The position numbers were made by a program, and so were the translations under genes. DNA of 64,000 nucleotides, from positions 11,043,133 through 11,107,132 of the forward strand of contig OZ037769.1 of assembly GCA_964035545.1 (NCBI GenBank), given 5' to 3'. The notes under the pieces are model-generated. The model ran no database searches. It saw nothing but the letters and a program-made list of their open reading frames with translations, and had not been told where the DNA came from. Position 1 is the first letter of the stretch. Every line of letters starts with the position of its first letter. This DNA is from Bugula neritina (lineage: Eukaryota; Bryozoa; Gymnolaemata; Cheilostomatida; Bugulidae). Positions 22,001 to 34,619 of this stretch are shown in pieces.

Positions 22001-22025
22001 CTCCATTGGCCAGCTCTTTAGTCAT
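13082..22025 (-). CDS. LPCAT-like lysophospholipid acyltransferase, copy B (7 exons, 345 aa)
   Basis: Exons (minus): 21906-22025, 17308-17447, 15877-16094, 14593-14766, 14139-14235, 13623-13760 and 13082-13232. They sum to 1038 nt, and every junction keeps frame with GT-AG signals. Exon 2 carries a membrane segment. Motif I is APHTSSID with His129 and Asp134 (HX4D). An IFVERGDPDSR segment (motif II), a PEGFCTN segment (motif III) and a PGVSVQP segment (motif IV) follow. LPCAT1/2-family enzymes transfer acyl chains from acyl-CoA to lysophospholipids in ER and lipid-droplet membranes. The protein stops soon after the catalytic domain, so the C-terminal EF hands of LPCAT1/2 are absent. The usual EGT in motif III is EGF here. 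Introns 1 and 2 host transposons. Confidence 0.85.
13240..13400. repeat. ACT/AGT-type trinucleotide tract in intron 6 of copy B
   Basis: Interrupted ACTAGT/AATAGT triplets form an irregular low-complexity tract just upstream of exon 7. Frames through it (Ser/Thr-rich one way, Leu/Val-rich the other) are artefacts. Confidence 0.75.
13775..13960. repeat. Degenerate GAATAG-rich tract in intron 5 of copy B
   Basis: Purine-rich repeats of AGAATAG, AGTGTAG and GTGAAG type lie immediately upstream of exon 6. No coding signal. Confidence 0.6.
14306..14458. repeat. 24-bp tandem repeat in intron 4 of copy B
   Basis: Six units of about 24 bp, core GATGAGTACTCAGTTTGACT, alternating GACTCACA and AACTGACA ends. 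It lies between exons 5 and 4. Confidence 0.8.
16182..16560. mobile_element. 379-bp MITE with TTA target duplication (Harbinger-type)
   Basis: The ends begin AGGCCTGGCCTCAC and finish with the matching inverted copy GTGAGGCCAGGCCT. The inverted repeat extends about 32 bp with a few mismatches (to AGAATCACAC). TTA flanks both sides (16179-16181 and 16561-16563), the 3-bp TWA duplication typical of PIF/Harbinger. There is no transposase frame. The element sits in intron 2 of LPCAT-like copy B, 88 bp from exon 3. Its ends differ from the autonomous Harbinger at 47300, so it belongs to another family. Confidence 0.85.
18844..19083 (+). pseudogene. Decayed pogo/Tigger transposase, CENP-B-type DNA-binding part
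   Basis: The 79-residue frame has the CENP-B/Tigger HTH pattern: a Gly-Phe-Pro-Leu motif, Phe-Lys-Asn-Asn then Pro-x-Asp-His-Trp, and an Arg-His-Lys-Asp-Ser-Leu-Ser-x-Arg ending. Upstream, 18551-18754 holds a possible N-terminal piece in a different frame. No DDE catalytic domain follows, so the gene is broken. Confidence 0.6.
19559..21195. mobile_element. Non-autonomous hAT element, 1,637 bp, 8-bp target duplication
   Basis: The left end CAGTGGTTTCCAACCT and right end AGGTTGGGAACCACTG are inverted repeats with one mismatch. Both are flanked by the identical octamer ATTTAGTG (19551-19558 and 21196-21203). The 8-bp duplication and CAGTGGTT ends are diagnostic of hAT elements. There is no transposase frame. 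It interrupts the pogo-like element and itself contains fold-back repeats. Confidence 0.9.
19979..20262. repeat. Fold-back repeat inside the hAT element
   Basis: About 57 bp of GGTAAAAATGGCACAGGT type sequence at 19979-20036 recurs inverted at 20200-20262. Between them lies a C-rich, CCCAAA-like tract (20050-20190). A second, degraded copy in the opposite orientation, with a G-rich core, occupies about 20514-20690. Confidence 0.75.
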
Positions 22026-24065
22026 TGTGACGGCTGGTGTTGGTGTGGAAAACTAGCAACTGAAAAATACAGTTACTGTATGTCCAACACCACTTCTTTA
22101 CTGGCACCCACTGCATTATGAAGATTATATTTATAATTGTTAAGAGTTGTAGTGTTGATATTAAAACCTAATTTAATAAAAATTAGGCTTCCAATTCTCC
22201 AGCAGCAAAACATAGTTTTGGTTAAAATTTTGTCACTTCACAAACAGAGCAGTGAGTTTGGAGAAGCATTTCCCAGCTACTTACTGCAGCAGTTTTACAT
22301 AGGCACACCAGGTTAATGTGATTACACTCATTAAAAAATATACTTCACTCAATAGTACCTGTGAATAAAGCATTGTTCATGGGTGCTATTCAAAACAAAA
22401 TTATAATAAACATGGTTTACAGTCAAGTTTTCATGATGAAATCTATAATATTTAACAAAAATAAACTTTTGACTACAAAGTATAGTGTCAATGTAACATA
22501 ACATACTTTAACTATGCAAGCTACATCAAGTTTATTCTTAGGCTTAGTCTCCTATGTACTTTATCAAAAAGTATCAAAGGTACAGAGCTTCTTTATATAC
22601 TAATGGTAAGCATATAAATTTGTATATTCCTTGCTTCAGCTACTTTCTATTTTTTATGCTACTAAATTTTTGAAGTATCCTATGCTGACAAATCAAGGAA
22701 TCTTACTACCTGAACACCAATATATATGTGTTGGTCCAATTAATTCTGTTCACAACCCATATTAAAACTTTAATGCACCACTAAATAAAACATTTATTAA
22801 AAATAAAAACAAGAAACTGCTGAAAGAATCAACTGAGAAAATAACAATATGGTTCAACAAAACTTAAATTTTATACTAATAATTTCAATTTTAAAATTTA
22901 AACTTTGCAATTATGAAAAGAATAAGCTTGAAACTCAAAATTAAATGTACAGTAAGGTTAGTAAAATTTCTCGCTCATGGCATAAATTTATAATAAGATA
23001 ATTGACATACATAGTAACTAAGGCTGGGTGTGGTAGCAGTTGCCAGACTGCACTTCATAGGACACTTGTCCCATGCCCTCACCAAACAACCTGAAGGACA
23101 CCTGTCATATGCCCTCACTAAACTAGAGGACACCTGTCCCATGACCTCACCAAACAAACTGGGTATGAAACAAAGTTACAACTGGTAGCAGTAATATACA
23201 AGTTGGTTGGTAGAATAAATCATATTATTAGCAGTTAATTTGCACAGAAATAAGCAAAAATTAATTTAAAAAAAAACATAAAAATTGCTTAAAATGTAAG
23301 TAAAGAAATAACCCAAAAATACCAGCAGATATTAATCTTAATAAAACAATTTTCTGAAGCAGCATATATATAGACAACCAAAAAACAAGAAGTGAAACTA
23401 AAAGTATACTTATTAGTATTACATTTGAACTAGTAACAACTTCACAATAAATAGATATGAAAGTATTACCCCTGAGGAGAATGAAAGACAGTTGAGTATA
23501 TGAATCTAGAACTGGAGTCAACACTCAGAGTGTTGCAATATCACCAGAGTCTCTACATCACGATTAAGGCACTATATACACACACGCGGTACTGTTAAGG
23601 TACTAACACTGTTGAGTTACGGCTGCAAAGCTACATGTGAAAATAATACCAAAACATGTAGAAATTTTCCCAAGTACTGAGCAAACAGGATGTTAGAATT
23701 GTGTCCCCAAGAAAATTGATGTTACATATTTTAGTCTCATATCTACAGTTGATTCGTTAGCCTGACTTATCTGTAGAAAAGAGCATTATTTGATGACTAC
23801 TTTATCAGCTGCAAGCATGGATTTATAAAATAGGAAAAAAAATTGCTTGGGGTTGGAACTCTCAGCATGTGCTTACGAATCTTAGAATGCTGCCTACATG
23901 TGACTATGACAATGCTGATTCAATAAAAATACCTGATACTTAAATTAGAAGTTTCGTTTCGAATTTAAACAGAGTAAACCGTAAACAACTACAATTCCTT
24001 AATCTAAAGTCTAAATGAATAATAAAAATGTATATTAATGAGCTAGTTGAGTGTAAAATCTCATG
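22026..24065. other. Intergenic between LPCAT-like copies B and A
   Basis: AT-rich, no supported gene. A minisatellite of about three units (core GGTGAGGGCATGGGACA on the minus strand) covers about 23040-23160. Confidence 0.55.
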
Positions 24066-27000
24066 TTAATACAAATGTTTCTTAGCTGGCATTTCCACAT
24101 ATCCCTTTGTTATAATACTTTTCCACAAAGCAAATAGGCTAGTGTCAGGTTTAGTTTGATTGACAATGTCCTTCAGGTCACTGTACGTCATGTCAGATGT
24201 GGGCAGCTTAAGGTACCTGCAACATAGGAGTGAAACAGACATGCCAGCTGTTATGTATACCTGATACTCAGACATGTCATATATCACGGGGAATCCCTCA
24301 CCTACTCATTGTCTTACGAACATTCCTAGCGTATAGCTGTGGATCCTTCTTTTCTTCTTCTGACGGGTGGTATACAGGGTGCCACTCCACGGTCATACTG
24401 GATATTGGTGTGCACAAGAGAAGAGACCAAATAGCCACCCTTTACAACAAGTATGGGTGGTTATTGCATCAGATAAGGTGACATTAGGACATAACAGCAC
24501 AATCATACAGAGAAATATTGCTTCAAGTACTGATTAGATTAACAAAAACAATCCAACTTCAACTAATTCGCACAATTTATAAAAATGCTAACTATACAAG
24601 GTAAAGCCTCTATGTCTAAGTTTCCAACATCTCTTCTCAACTGGTAAACACACAGTGAAAAACAGAAAGCAATCAAAATAGCATAGTATGATAGAGGAAT
24701 AAACCGCTTTCTAACAAGATATAGTAGTGGTGGTATAAGTAGCTGATCTGTTTGAACTGTATGTGAGATAATAAACTGAAGGTACAGAAACCCCTGAGAC
24801 AAGATTTTAGAAAACGACTCACAATCCTGGTCCAGTATCAATCCAGCTGGTTACATCTAATCTGTTATTGAAGGTTACAGACATGGGCTGTACAGACACT
24901 CCTGGAAGGAATGGTCCTAGAGGAGAAAGAGGTTACACATGTTTTGTAAGGGCAGAACAAAGCTTCTAGTAAATTCCACTCTCAGCAAACATGAAATGCC
25001 GATTTGACACACGGTTGATATGACTTGCCACATTTTATAAAGCTACTCCTTCGTATCAATAAGACAATCCATGTGTGAATAGTAGAGTGGTGACAGTAGT
25101 ATGCTAGATATATCTTATATACTCACGCACCGACTTTAAAGGGCAACAAGTAACGACCATTAGAACAAAAGCCTTCTGGGAAGATAATAATCTGCGGCCA
25201 TTCTCCGCCAGATTCGACTCGATCCTTGATTTGTTGAGCTGCTTTGCTCCGAGAGTTGGGATCCTTTCTCTCAACAAATATACACTGGCTTGCTCGAAAT
25301 ATGGCTAACAAATAGACAACAATGTGTAATTAAATGCTTCACTATTGAAACACAGCACTGCTGCTTGTTTCATACAAATACACTTCATTTATGCATTATT
25401 AAGATATATTCATATATCTTGGCTATATCATCTACATACTGTTTGGGGGTAGTATGCTCAAACAACTTTGTTTTATATTAAACTTTGTGCACACGTGTCC
25501 TAAAATAATTTGAATTTCTGATTAACCGCAGTATTACAAAACTAATACTAATTATTGCTAATTTTCATTGAATGTTATTTTTAGCTGCTGCAACACACAG
25601 ATAAATCACTGAGATGGTTTAAAAGTTTAAATTTTCAACTAGTTTATGTCTTACCTCCAATCACAGGCAAGTGAGCATTCTCAATAGAAGACACAGCTCC
25701 TGGAAAACCAATGATGGAGTGTGCTAAGGGACCAAGTGTGTCCAGAGAAGAGGAGTGTGGAGCCATAATTATAACCGGAGCTTCTTTTGCCGAGGCTTGT
25801 CTCCCCTTGACAGTCTGTTTGAGTAGTCCGGCCGAGTAGCCAGCCAGACGCACAAAGAACATGGTCAGGTCTTTTAATACACTACAAACACATAACAACA
25901 TGTACCCACACAAGGCTAGGACATAACATATAAAAATTAGATATCTCAACCCATCAACATATCAATTACTATCAGAGAAAATAGAAATGTGAAAACACAA
26001 GTTTATAAGAATTTCAAGCCACATATTTTTGAAAATCTAGAAAAGCCTGCATTTCAGCATATGGACTACAATTCTGCTTCCAGACACATTATACACCCTG
26101 GGATAATGTCTAGCAAGAGTCAGTTCAGTGCTAAAATTTATTAGGAAAAACTTCCATGCAACAACTATGTATATCCTCAGGCGTAATGCTGAAAGACAAT
26201 ACAATTTCAACCATTTCCTTTTTGCTAAATAATGAGATTTCAGAGAGACTGTACAAAGCTATGCAATGAGTTTCTTGACCTAGTTAAAGAAAAACTAAAA
26301 CGTCTTAGAGGTATCCTTTACATCTGTCGGAGCAAGCTTAGATGATGTTAGACATTCTGGATAACCTCGCACTCTACAACCAGCCAACTAGTACATGTAT
26401 CTACTCAAACCACTCTGTAGAACTGTAGAACACACACCGAGCTAAAATATGGGGAAACAAATTCGAAACATGATACCACACTTCTACCACATACTTATAT
26501 GGCTCAGCAGCTGTTGAATCAATTTCACAAGAAAATACCAGAACCTAAAATTGGATGGGCTTGTTATGCTCTCTATTTGACACCAACGTAAACCAGACGC
26601 TCTTGATAGGTTCCAGCAAAGGTTGTTGAAGTTCACGAAGTGAAAATATCAAAGTTGTTACTAGAGCACCTACATGGCAGCGCAAAATATTGGACAACAG
26701 AAAACCAGGGTGCTAAGGAATGCTTATACTGGTGAAGATCCAGAAAGCTTTTCCCTCCAGCAAAATTTAGACAACATAGTCAAGAGACTACCAACTATCA
26801 TACTAAAACCCAATGCTGTTACAGGGAACACAACTCTGAATCATTTAGCCAAGTCACTCAGCCTGATAACACAGACACACATCACATGGACAGAAAAGAA
26901 GTAAATAGACATCTAGATAGTGGTGGATATGGAAGAACACAGTCTTGGTATACCTTCAACTTAATTAGAAGGTGTTAGGGTGACAATAGGAATAAAACAA

Positions 27001-29905
27001 AAGTAAAAACTTACCCGTATGTATATATGAGTCATGAATTTCTCACCAATTGTACTATATTCAATGCACTTTAAATCAAACTCAGTTAACACAACAACCT
27101 ATTGTACAGTTATTAATGGCGTGATCAATGTTCAATAACATCAGTAGCATTACAATTTAGTGCAGCTTTCATTATTTACATTATATGCTGTGTAAACTAG
27201 CAAATACTATAACTCAGGTAATTATGCATTTTCAAACAATCAAAAATGCCAAGTATGCATTTAGTTTAGCATTGATTTATACTAAATTGTCACCCATAGA
27301 AATTGCTGTAAATTAACTGGACAGCAAACTTACTACAAACAGAATTTACCACGAGTTTGAGAACTCGAGATTAATTAAGTTAGCCCAGTCACAAATCAAC
27401 TCGTATCACTCCATGTTGTAGTGCTAGGCACACCAGTTTTACACAATCTCACAGATTAGAACCATGGAGCAGTCTTTTAGCTTTATCTTTTAATAATTGA
27501 TCAGAGCATTGCAAGGAGGTTCCAGCTGATAATAGTACGTGACGAGTCATTATCAAGATTTAAGGTAAACTGTGAAACCGGTGTACACCAGATATAAGAA
27601 CTACATTAACATCCCACTCAAAGGGTTTCCTCCAGGAAATAAAACTTGCAGCCTATGAGGTGGCAGCGAATCTGCATTTAACTTTACTTTGCTGTCGGCA
27701 GCACAGTGGCACAGTGAAGCGTACAAGGAAAGCAAACATTACTTGCTGAAAACCTAAATATTTCTAGCAATGTGAAAGCTATTTAAAACTTGAATATTTT
27801 AATTAAGAGGCAATATAACTGAGTTTATACTATCAACAGTAAAGATAACTATTAGTTTGTGTAATACAGATAACAAGTTTATTCTGCGGCAGGTTTAGAT
27901 CTCAAGCCCCGGAGCATAATATATTAATTTAAATAATAAACTATATGTGAGGCAGTCATTCCTGTAATGCTGTTGCTTAAGTTACCATCACCATGCACCA
28001 CTTCCTTTTCAGATAACATGATTAGTATTAACTTTATTACTAAGGAAGTCGACGTAGTCTGGAGGTTAGAGCGTTTGGCTTAGTAAAAACACGAAGTCAT
28101 GGATTTGATTCCCAGTAAAGGCAATTGGTGATGTTAAGAAGAGCATTCAGTCATAATTGCTCCTGTGTTACATATGAATTATTGGTCCTTGGCTCGTTTT
28201 TAAAAAACCCTTTCCATCATGGGTTTCTCACAAAGATAGTGGCTATAAACTTGCGAGACAGTTACACTGCTGCACTAACATATGAATATAATTGAGTATT
28301 ACATTTAAATATAACTTTATATAGAAATAGAATGTATGAAGTAGCATATTACATTAGCAGTTAATACTGCAATATCTCTGAAAATCAACATACATTCTCC
28401 AGCCACTAAGTGGCTTGTCAGGAAGTAGCGGTAAGCCAATCACTGCGATTCTGGAGGGTATCCATGCCAATCCGAAGAATAAACCAACCAGGAAAAGTTT
28501 AACTGGTGCCAATGTGAATGCCATAAGAAACCACTACAAAATGTATACAAAATATTAGAATAAGAAAATGGCTGACTTTATCATCAATCATAAGTGGGAC
28601 GTTCACTAAACTTCTGTGTTTGACGAACATATTTAAATTCCGAGTCAGAATCTGAGTTTCAGCATTTAATTTACAAAAATGCTTTGACTTGACCTAATTA
28701 ATCGATTGGATCAGAAACCTGTAGCACATCAATTTTCAAGAAATTTAAGCACTTGAAAATTACAGAACATGCATCTATAATTTGAAAGTCTACGACCTAG
28801 GTTTAGATTAAATACTAAAATCTTAATTGGTTGCTATTGCATCTAAGTTATTTTCAATAAAAATGGAAGGCCAATTCATTTTTTAACTGAATACCAAGTG
28901 AACACAACTACCCATTTAAACTGACTTGTTTTGGATTTAACTTGATAACTCTGTTCTTGGAACTAAAAAATCAAAACTCCAATTCATAGTTGTTTCAATA
29001 CGAATCCGTTTTAAAAAATTTTCAGATCCTAAAAAATATTTAGTGTGTTCTAAAAATAATATTAATGTGTCGAGAGAAGCCATGTAACATATAATGTACG
29101 TTTATTCAAATTAATTACAAACCGAAATTAACTTATTAGGTAGAAGCAAAGAATATAGAGATAGAGCGGAGTGCTTTTTACTACACAGTTATATCCAGAT
29201 GCTCACATATATAATATACAGAAGAGTAAGGTTTAGGTAATTAAGCTGTAAAATACTGAGCAAACAATAAAATTATAATTACAACATACAACATACCACT
29301 TGCCTCTTTGCTATAATGTTACATTATTTTTACATAATCAACTGCAAAGTATAGACATTTCCAACTAAATTAGAAACATTATTTTTGCCAATTGTGATTA
29401 TTCTAGGCACACATTTCACCAAGTTCCTAGAAAAAAAGATTGGCTTTCTAAAATCCAACTAGAAGCTATTGTCCCTCACACCAAAATGCTGAATTGCAAA
29501 TTACCAAACAGTTTGATATTAGTATGGCAAGAAATGGTTTAGGCCCCTACATTCCCCAGTGTAATATTCTTAACAGTTTTTATTAGCTGATTTATAACAC
29601 TTTACAATAAATTGAACTCTAAAGCTGAAAATATATGTCTTGCTTTTTTTTCACAGAGATTTTACCTTAAATTAAAGATTTTTTTTAAAAGCTTTGAGTT
29701 TTCAAAGATGATTCAACTACGTCTATGGCAGTGTACAAGATAATAAGTGTTTTAAAGCAAAACTTAAGTAATTCACTCTTACAATCAATCTGTCTTTTCT
29801 CGTAGAATAAAGAGTATACTGGAAAGGATGGTCATCTGACGGTGGCAATTCATCTCCGCCAGAATCCTCCAAGGTAGGAGTGTTTTCCATGTCTTTCTCT
29901 GTCAT
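24066..29905 (-). CDS. LPCAT-like lysophospholipid acyltransferase, copy A (7 exons, 348 aa)
   Basis: Exons (minus): 29783-29905, 28394-28533, 25655-25881, 25131-25304, 24823-24916, 24302-24439 and 24066-24216. They total 1047 nt, all junctions in frame. Exons 2, 4, 6 and 7 have exactly the same lengths as copy B (140, 174, 138, 151 nt), so the two are tandem duplicates. The active site is APHSSSLD with His130 and Asp135. A FVERKDPNSR segment and PEGFCSN follow. As in copy B there is no EF-hand tail. Exon 3 is 9 nt longer than in B (three extra residues after motif I), and exon 5 is 3 nt shorter. The donor of exon 4 is GTGCGT, chosen over a nearby GTGAGT because only it keeps phase. Predicted ER-membrane enzyme. 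Confidence 0.85.
25395..25625. repeat. Interspersed repeat, copy 2 (intron 3 of LPCAT-like copy A)
   Basis: Partner of 11078-11335. The two share blocks in the same order and orientation over more than 200 bp, with many substitutions. Confidence 0.6.
25882..28045. other. Intron 2 of LPCAT-like copy A, no supported gene
   Basis: AT-rich intron sequence. A rightward 76-codon frame at 26674-26904 has fairly normal codon composition and could be a transposon fragment, but I recognise no family. Confidence 0.5.
28046..28262 (+). mobile_element. tRNA-derived SINE copy
   Basis: The tRNA-like head carries an A-box-like GTCTGGAGGTTAGAG and a B-box-like GGATTTGATTCCC. The body (CAATTGGTGATGTTAAGAAG, CAGTCATAATTGCTCC, a TTCTCACA motif and ACTATAAACTTG) is shared with 55087-55289. 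It lies in intron 2 of LPCAT-like copy A, antisense to the gene. Confidence 0.75.
29041..29162. repeat. Direct repeat in intron 1 of copy A
   Basis: About 120 bp matches 30060-30175 in the same orientation, for example AACATATAATGTAC/AACATATAATATAC and AAGCAAAGAATATAG. The pair brackets exon 1 of LPCAT-like copy A. Confidence 0.7.
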
Positions 29906-30059
29906 ACTGACACCAACTCAAAACTTATACATCAGTCTACACTACAGAGATACATTCGTTTATTAACTTATGTATGTTCACTATAGCACTCAATGTTCTA
30001 CAGGGGGCTGTTATTTTTTGCAAAAGTATACCAGTCTTGTGCATTATAGCCAAGTGATC

Positions 30060-30175
30060 AAATTCTACGAATAATATTAAAGCGTTGAGAGAAACCATGG
30101 AACATATAATATACATTCATTCAAATTAATTATAAACCAAAATTAACTTGATGGGTAAAAGCAAAGAATATAGTG
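30060..30175. repeat. Direct repeat upstream of copy A
   Basis: Partner of 29041-29162, located just upstream of the first exon of LPCAT-like copy A. Confidence 0.7.
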
Positions 30176-30549
30176 GGTTACTTGAAGTTTCTGCTCTGTA
30201 TCAACAGACACTGTTCAAATAAAGAATAATGACCAGTCATTATATTTCCATCAATGATCTGAGAAACTACACAAGAAATTTTACACAACAAGTTCAACAA
30301 GATGTTATATGCATGCTAATTTTAACAGCATAAGCAGTAAAAAGAAAAAAAAACAAACATTTTTACAGATTAATTGAAAAATTTATTATGAGTAAAGATT
30401 TGAAAATCCCTAAAAATGTAGATAGTGAGCTTTTCTGAAAATAGTTCAAGGATGGTACTGTGACAGTTGACAGCAATGAGGTCATCAATGACTAGTTTTA
30501 CAATCGGTTTTGACAAATGAGAGGATATTAGATCAGCAACATTTTATTT

Positions 30550-31070
30550 ACTAACAATTCTCTTGAAATTTTACCAGGTGGAATTAATAAGAAAAAATAA
30601 GGACTCCCTGCACCTAACTGGTTGAAAATATGTAAGTTAATTGTGGGCTATTACAACAGCTAACTACATAGAGCATACTTTTTAAGCAAAGTTTGTGTAT
30701 TGCCAAATTAATGAAAAACTGCAAATGCCAAACCTGCTCACGAAAAAGTTGTGATATCTAACTATGCGAGATGAATTACACACGTGCCAGAGCTGTGAAA
30801 AATGATTAAACGATTTATGTCTTAAGCTTTAAAAAAACTTCTATTAGATTTCTTGAAATTTTACTAGGTAGCATCCATAAGCTTGTATAAAATTTGAAAA
30901 ACAAGTCCCTGCACTTGATCAGTTGGAAATATGCAAATTAGTTGTTGACTCTATTACAGGAGCTACCTGCTTAAAAATATTTTCCATGCATCAATTGCAG
31001 ATGGTGTATTGTCAAATCAATACAAAAATTTAAATGCTAAATTTGCTCACAAATTTTTTTAAAAGAAAAA
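30550..31070. repeat. Diverged tandem duplication of about 290 bp
   Basis: Two adjacent diverged units share CTTGAAATTTTAC, CTCCCTGCAC/GTCCCTGCAC and a TGCTCACAAA-type ending near 30740 and 31050. No coding potential. Confidence 0.6.
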
Positions 31071-32300
31071 CCCTAAAATAATTGGCTAATTTCGCTGACA
31101 TGTATCACATGTAATAGGTATGCTGGAACGTATTGTTTTTAAATCTGTATTGAAAATTTAAACAATTGACAACATAGGTTAGGTGTAGGTTTAGTTGCGA
31201 AACAAATCACACTCTTGCCAAAGCTAATCTAAGTCCTCATTTTTTAAGAGGCACCTGAGATAGAAAACGTAAAACATACCAGATACCAGATATTTGTAAG
31301 AAAAACTGTGTTTACTGAACCCTCGGTTACTTGCAACGTTCAAAAATTTCTGTACTAAAACCAATACATCCAGCATAAATTAACTAAATTCTGCTATCAT
31401 AAGCTGCTATGCTGATGATGCCTGAACTCGGAAAATAAGCAGCTCTTTGAGAGAAACAAATTAGTGTGTTGCATGTCAAAGTAGATAATCCTTTCAAACG
31501 CAAAAAATATAAAAGAATTTTCTCTAGTAAAAAAATCAACTGGCTTCAAGATGCCATTCTAAAGTAGGCTCATAAAGGTGTGTGAGAGACAAGGTACCTC
31601 AGAATGAGGATTAAATAAAGCCTAAGATCCAAAAATCATAGTTGAATTAAAAAAAGTGAAGGAACACAAATAAATGAATGTATAAACACTTGCTGCATGA
31701 GGCACTTAAGAAGAGTAAACCTCTTGCCTATACAAGTAAGTACATATCAATGCACAAGTGTGAAGTTACATTCGGCAAAGTCTCAATAAGACGTTTGTAT
31801 GTCATCCAATTTATATAAGATTATACTTTTAGATTCATTAACAACTTCTACAAGATAAGCATGATGTTACATAAGCTCAGAGCCCAACATAAATTAAAAG
31901 TCAGCTAAAAATCGTAGAAAATTTCCAACTATGCACACAGAGGAGAATTTTCCAATGAAGCACCGTGCTATGACCTATATAGGCTAAGCAAGATGATTAA
32001 AAGAAAAGCTACCTCCCTCAGAAATCAGACGGTAAAATCTATTGCTTAAAATTGAAAATATATATTTATTACCCGCATAAATGGCAATGTGAGTGTGCTA
32101 TTACTCTGCACCACCTAGTCGCAATTCGGAAATAATGATAGTGAGAACATCATAAAACCAAAAAGGCATGCCAAAAGGTACAATGCCATCTAAGACTAGA
32201 GTGTTTTAAATCTATCCTCCATGAGCCGAGACGAGCCGGATGAAGTTCAGATTATCATACAGACATCATTAAGAATAAGATTGTCAGCGTAATATCGAAT
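31071..32300. other. Intergenic, nothing recognised
   Basis: AT-rich sequence with no long frames, inverted ends or recognisable repeats. Confidence 0.5.
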
Positions 32301-32700
32301 ATAACTTATTATTATAAGTATAACTATAAGTTAAAGTATATAATAAAGTAATATAGTATATAAATTAAAAGTTATATTTATACTTATAGTACTTATACTA
32401 GTAGTACTAGTATTAGTAGTAATAGCAGTAGTACTAATAGTAATACTAATAGTAATACTAATACTAATAGTAATAGTAATACTAGTAATACACTACTACT
32501 ACTAGTACTAGTAATACCAATAGCAATATTTATATTTATAGAATTAGCTCAACTTTAAGTTATACCGCTTATACTTATAGTATTAGTACCAGTATTAACT
32601 TTAAGTTTAAACTACTAGCAGTAGTAGACGTAGTACTATTGGCATTACTATTAGTATTACTATTAGTATAAGTATTACCGGCATTGTTAAGTGTTAGTGT
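32300..32700. repeat. Irregular TAGTA/ACTAGT low-complexity tract
   Basis: Long runs of TAGTAATAC, ACTAGTAG and related triplets on both strands. Similar tracts occur at 13240, 46060, 52040 and 63370, so this is a genome-wide sequence style of this species. Confidence 0.75.
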
Positions 32701-34600
32701 TATAGACATACGTTACGTAGTTAATCTAATAAACAGTTAACCTAACGTTAATCACTGTTGTCTGTTACACTTACAGCTACTGTGTCTGTTAATCATATTC
32801 ATAATGATAATCATAATGATAATGATATTCATATTGATAATCATACTGTAACAGTAATTACTAACTTTAATAATAATTTATTCAAACTCAAGAGTATTCT
32901 TAATTCTATTTCTATACTAATAGTTAAACACCTTTTAATCAACCATCAACATACAACTTGTCGTGTGTGTAGAAATTTAAATTGTAGGTCTTTAAGAACC
33001 CAAAAATTACTAAACGATAACATTGTCATTCTTAATATAAATATGTTTGCAAATTACAGCAATTTTAATGAAATGGGTCTTGAAGCAAAACTAGCCGAAA
33101 ATAAGACGGAAGTTGTAAAAAGTAAAAACTACAGCTGATGCAATAACCTTAGTATCAATATAATATTAAGTAAATTATGGGTGAAAAAAAGAGCCCCATT
33201 GCAATGAGATTTTCTGTGATAAAAACTTACAAGTTATCTCCTCCAACACGATTCATTTTCGATTCGAAACAGTCAAATTAGCATAATATTGATATTCAAT
33301 ATTCACATCGAATTTGATGATAGATATCTTAATAATTTTACCAATAAGTTATCATGTCATTAGCGAGATAATTTATATGTCACTGCTCAGCATTGCCACT
33401 TTTAATGTTATTGTAAAAATAATACTAATAGTGTCAGCAATACATATTGATATTCATAATCATTAATGATAATATAAATATTAATATTTATTATAATTAT
33501 TTATATTGATAATGTTATTCACTTATTGAGTTATTGTATTAATAATTCAAATTGACATTACACTTTACAGTTACTCAATATTAAGATCAATATCATTTAC
33601 ATCATCATTTATGATTATGGTTTGTGATCAGATTAAGATTAAAAGATTATCAATATCATACGATTACTATTAGTATTATCATTATGATTATGAGTTAATA
33701 ATTATCTTTAATGCACAATGACTATCATTATCAATAGTCATTACTCATAGTCATTACTTTAGACATAGTCATTAGAAGAATGCCAATATAATTAAACAAT
33801 TAAATATTTATATAATATATATTACTATCAATATGACTGTAAGTGTTAGTATTTATATTAATATTAATATTTATATGACTATTTTTATTTTAATATTATA
33901 TTATTAATGTATAATTATATTACTTTATATAGCTTTATAACTATAAGTGATACTATTTGTTATTGTAAATAACAAACTTGTAGTTGTTACTGTGAGTATA
34001 AAATGAAGCTAAAAATAAAAGCATTTTTCATAGTTTTAAAATCATGATGATATTTATATTGAATTTAATATATTATTGATATTATATTTATATTGTAATG
34101 TTAATCATAATGCTAAATTACTAGTAAACTAATAGTGTGTCTGAATAGTAGTATAAATGCAAAAATAATTCATACAATAATAGTAATAATTATTGCAAAA
34201 CATATACTTTAATTTAAACTATCCTTAATTTATCATCATTATGATTATCTGGTAATCAATCACCATGATTATCATAATTATAATGCCCTTCTATCTCTTG
34301 ATCTTTAGTACGTACTAGAACACGTAGCAAAAGACGTGCCTCTACAGTTTCTAATTACAAGTCAGCAAGTATATTCAGTTCGCCACACAATTGCAACTGC
34401 AATAAATAATTATTTAGTGCAAATTTAAGTTCGTGAACTGTTTTTGGAAGAAAGTTGATTTTGCAAAGAAAGGTTGAGAAAGTCTTCCTAGTGGCTAGTA
34501 GATAAAGTTTTTTTAAGTTTTAGTGTCAATCAACTCATCATAAGAGTTTGTTAAAGTTGCATGATTTTCCTCATTAGAGATAGTTCTCAATAGCAAATTA
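32700..34600. other. Very AT-rich low-complexity intergenic region
   Basis: Repeated ATAATGATAATCAT and ATATTAATATT-like strings dominate. The 126-codon frame at 32758-33138 arises from these (His/Asn/Asp-rich) and is not supported as a gene. Confidence 0.55.
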
Positions 34601-34619
34601 TGCTGTCATAAAGAGCTTC

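Noticed and set aside
26674-26904. Rightward 76-codon frame
   Set aside because: Lies in an intron, no recognised domain, no splice partners.
32758-33138. 126-codon His/Asn/Asp-rich frame
   Set aside because: Derived from ATAATGATAATCAT low-complexity DNA.
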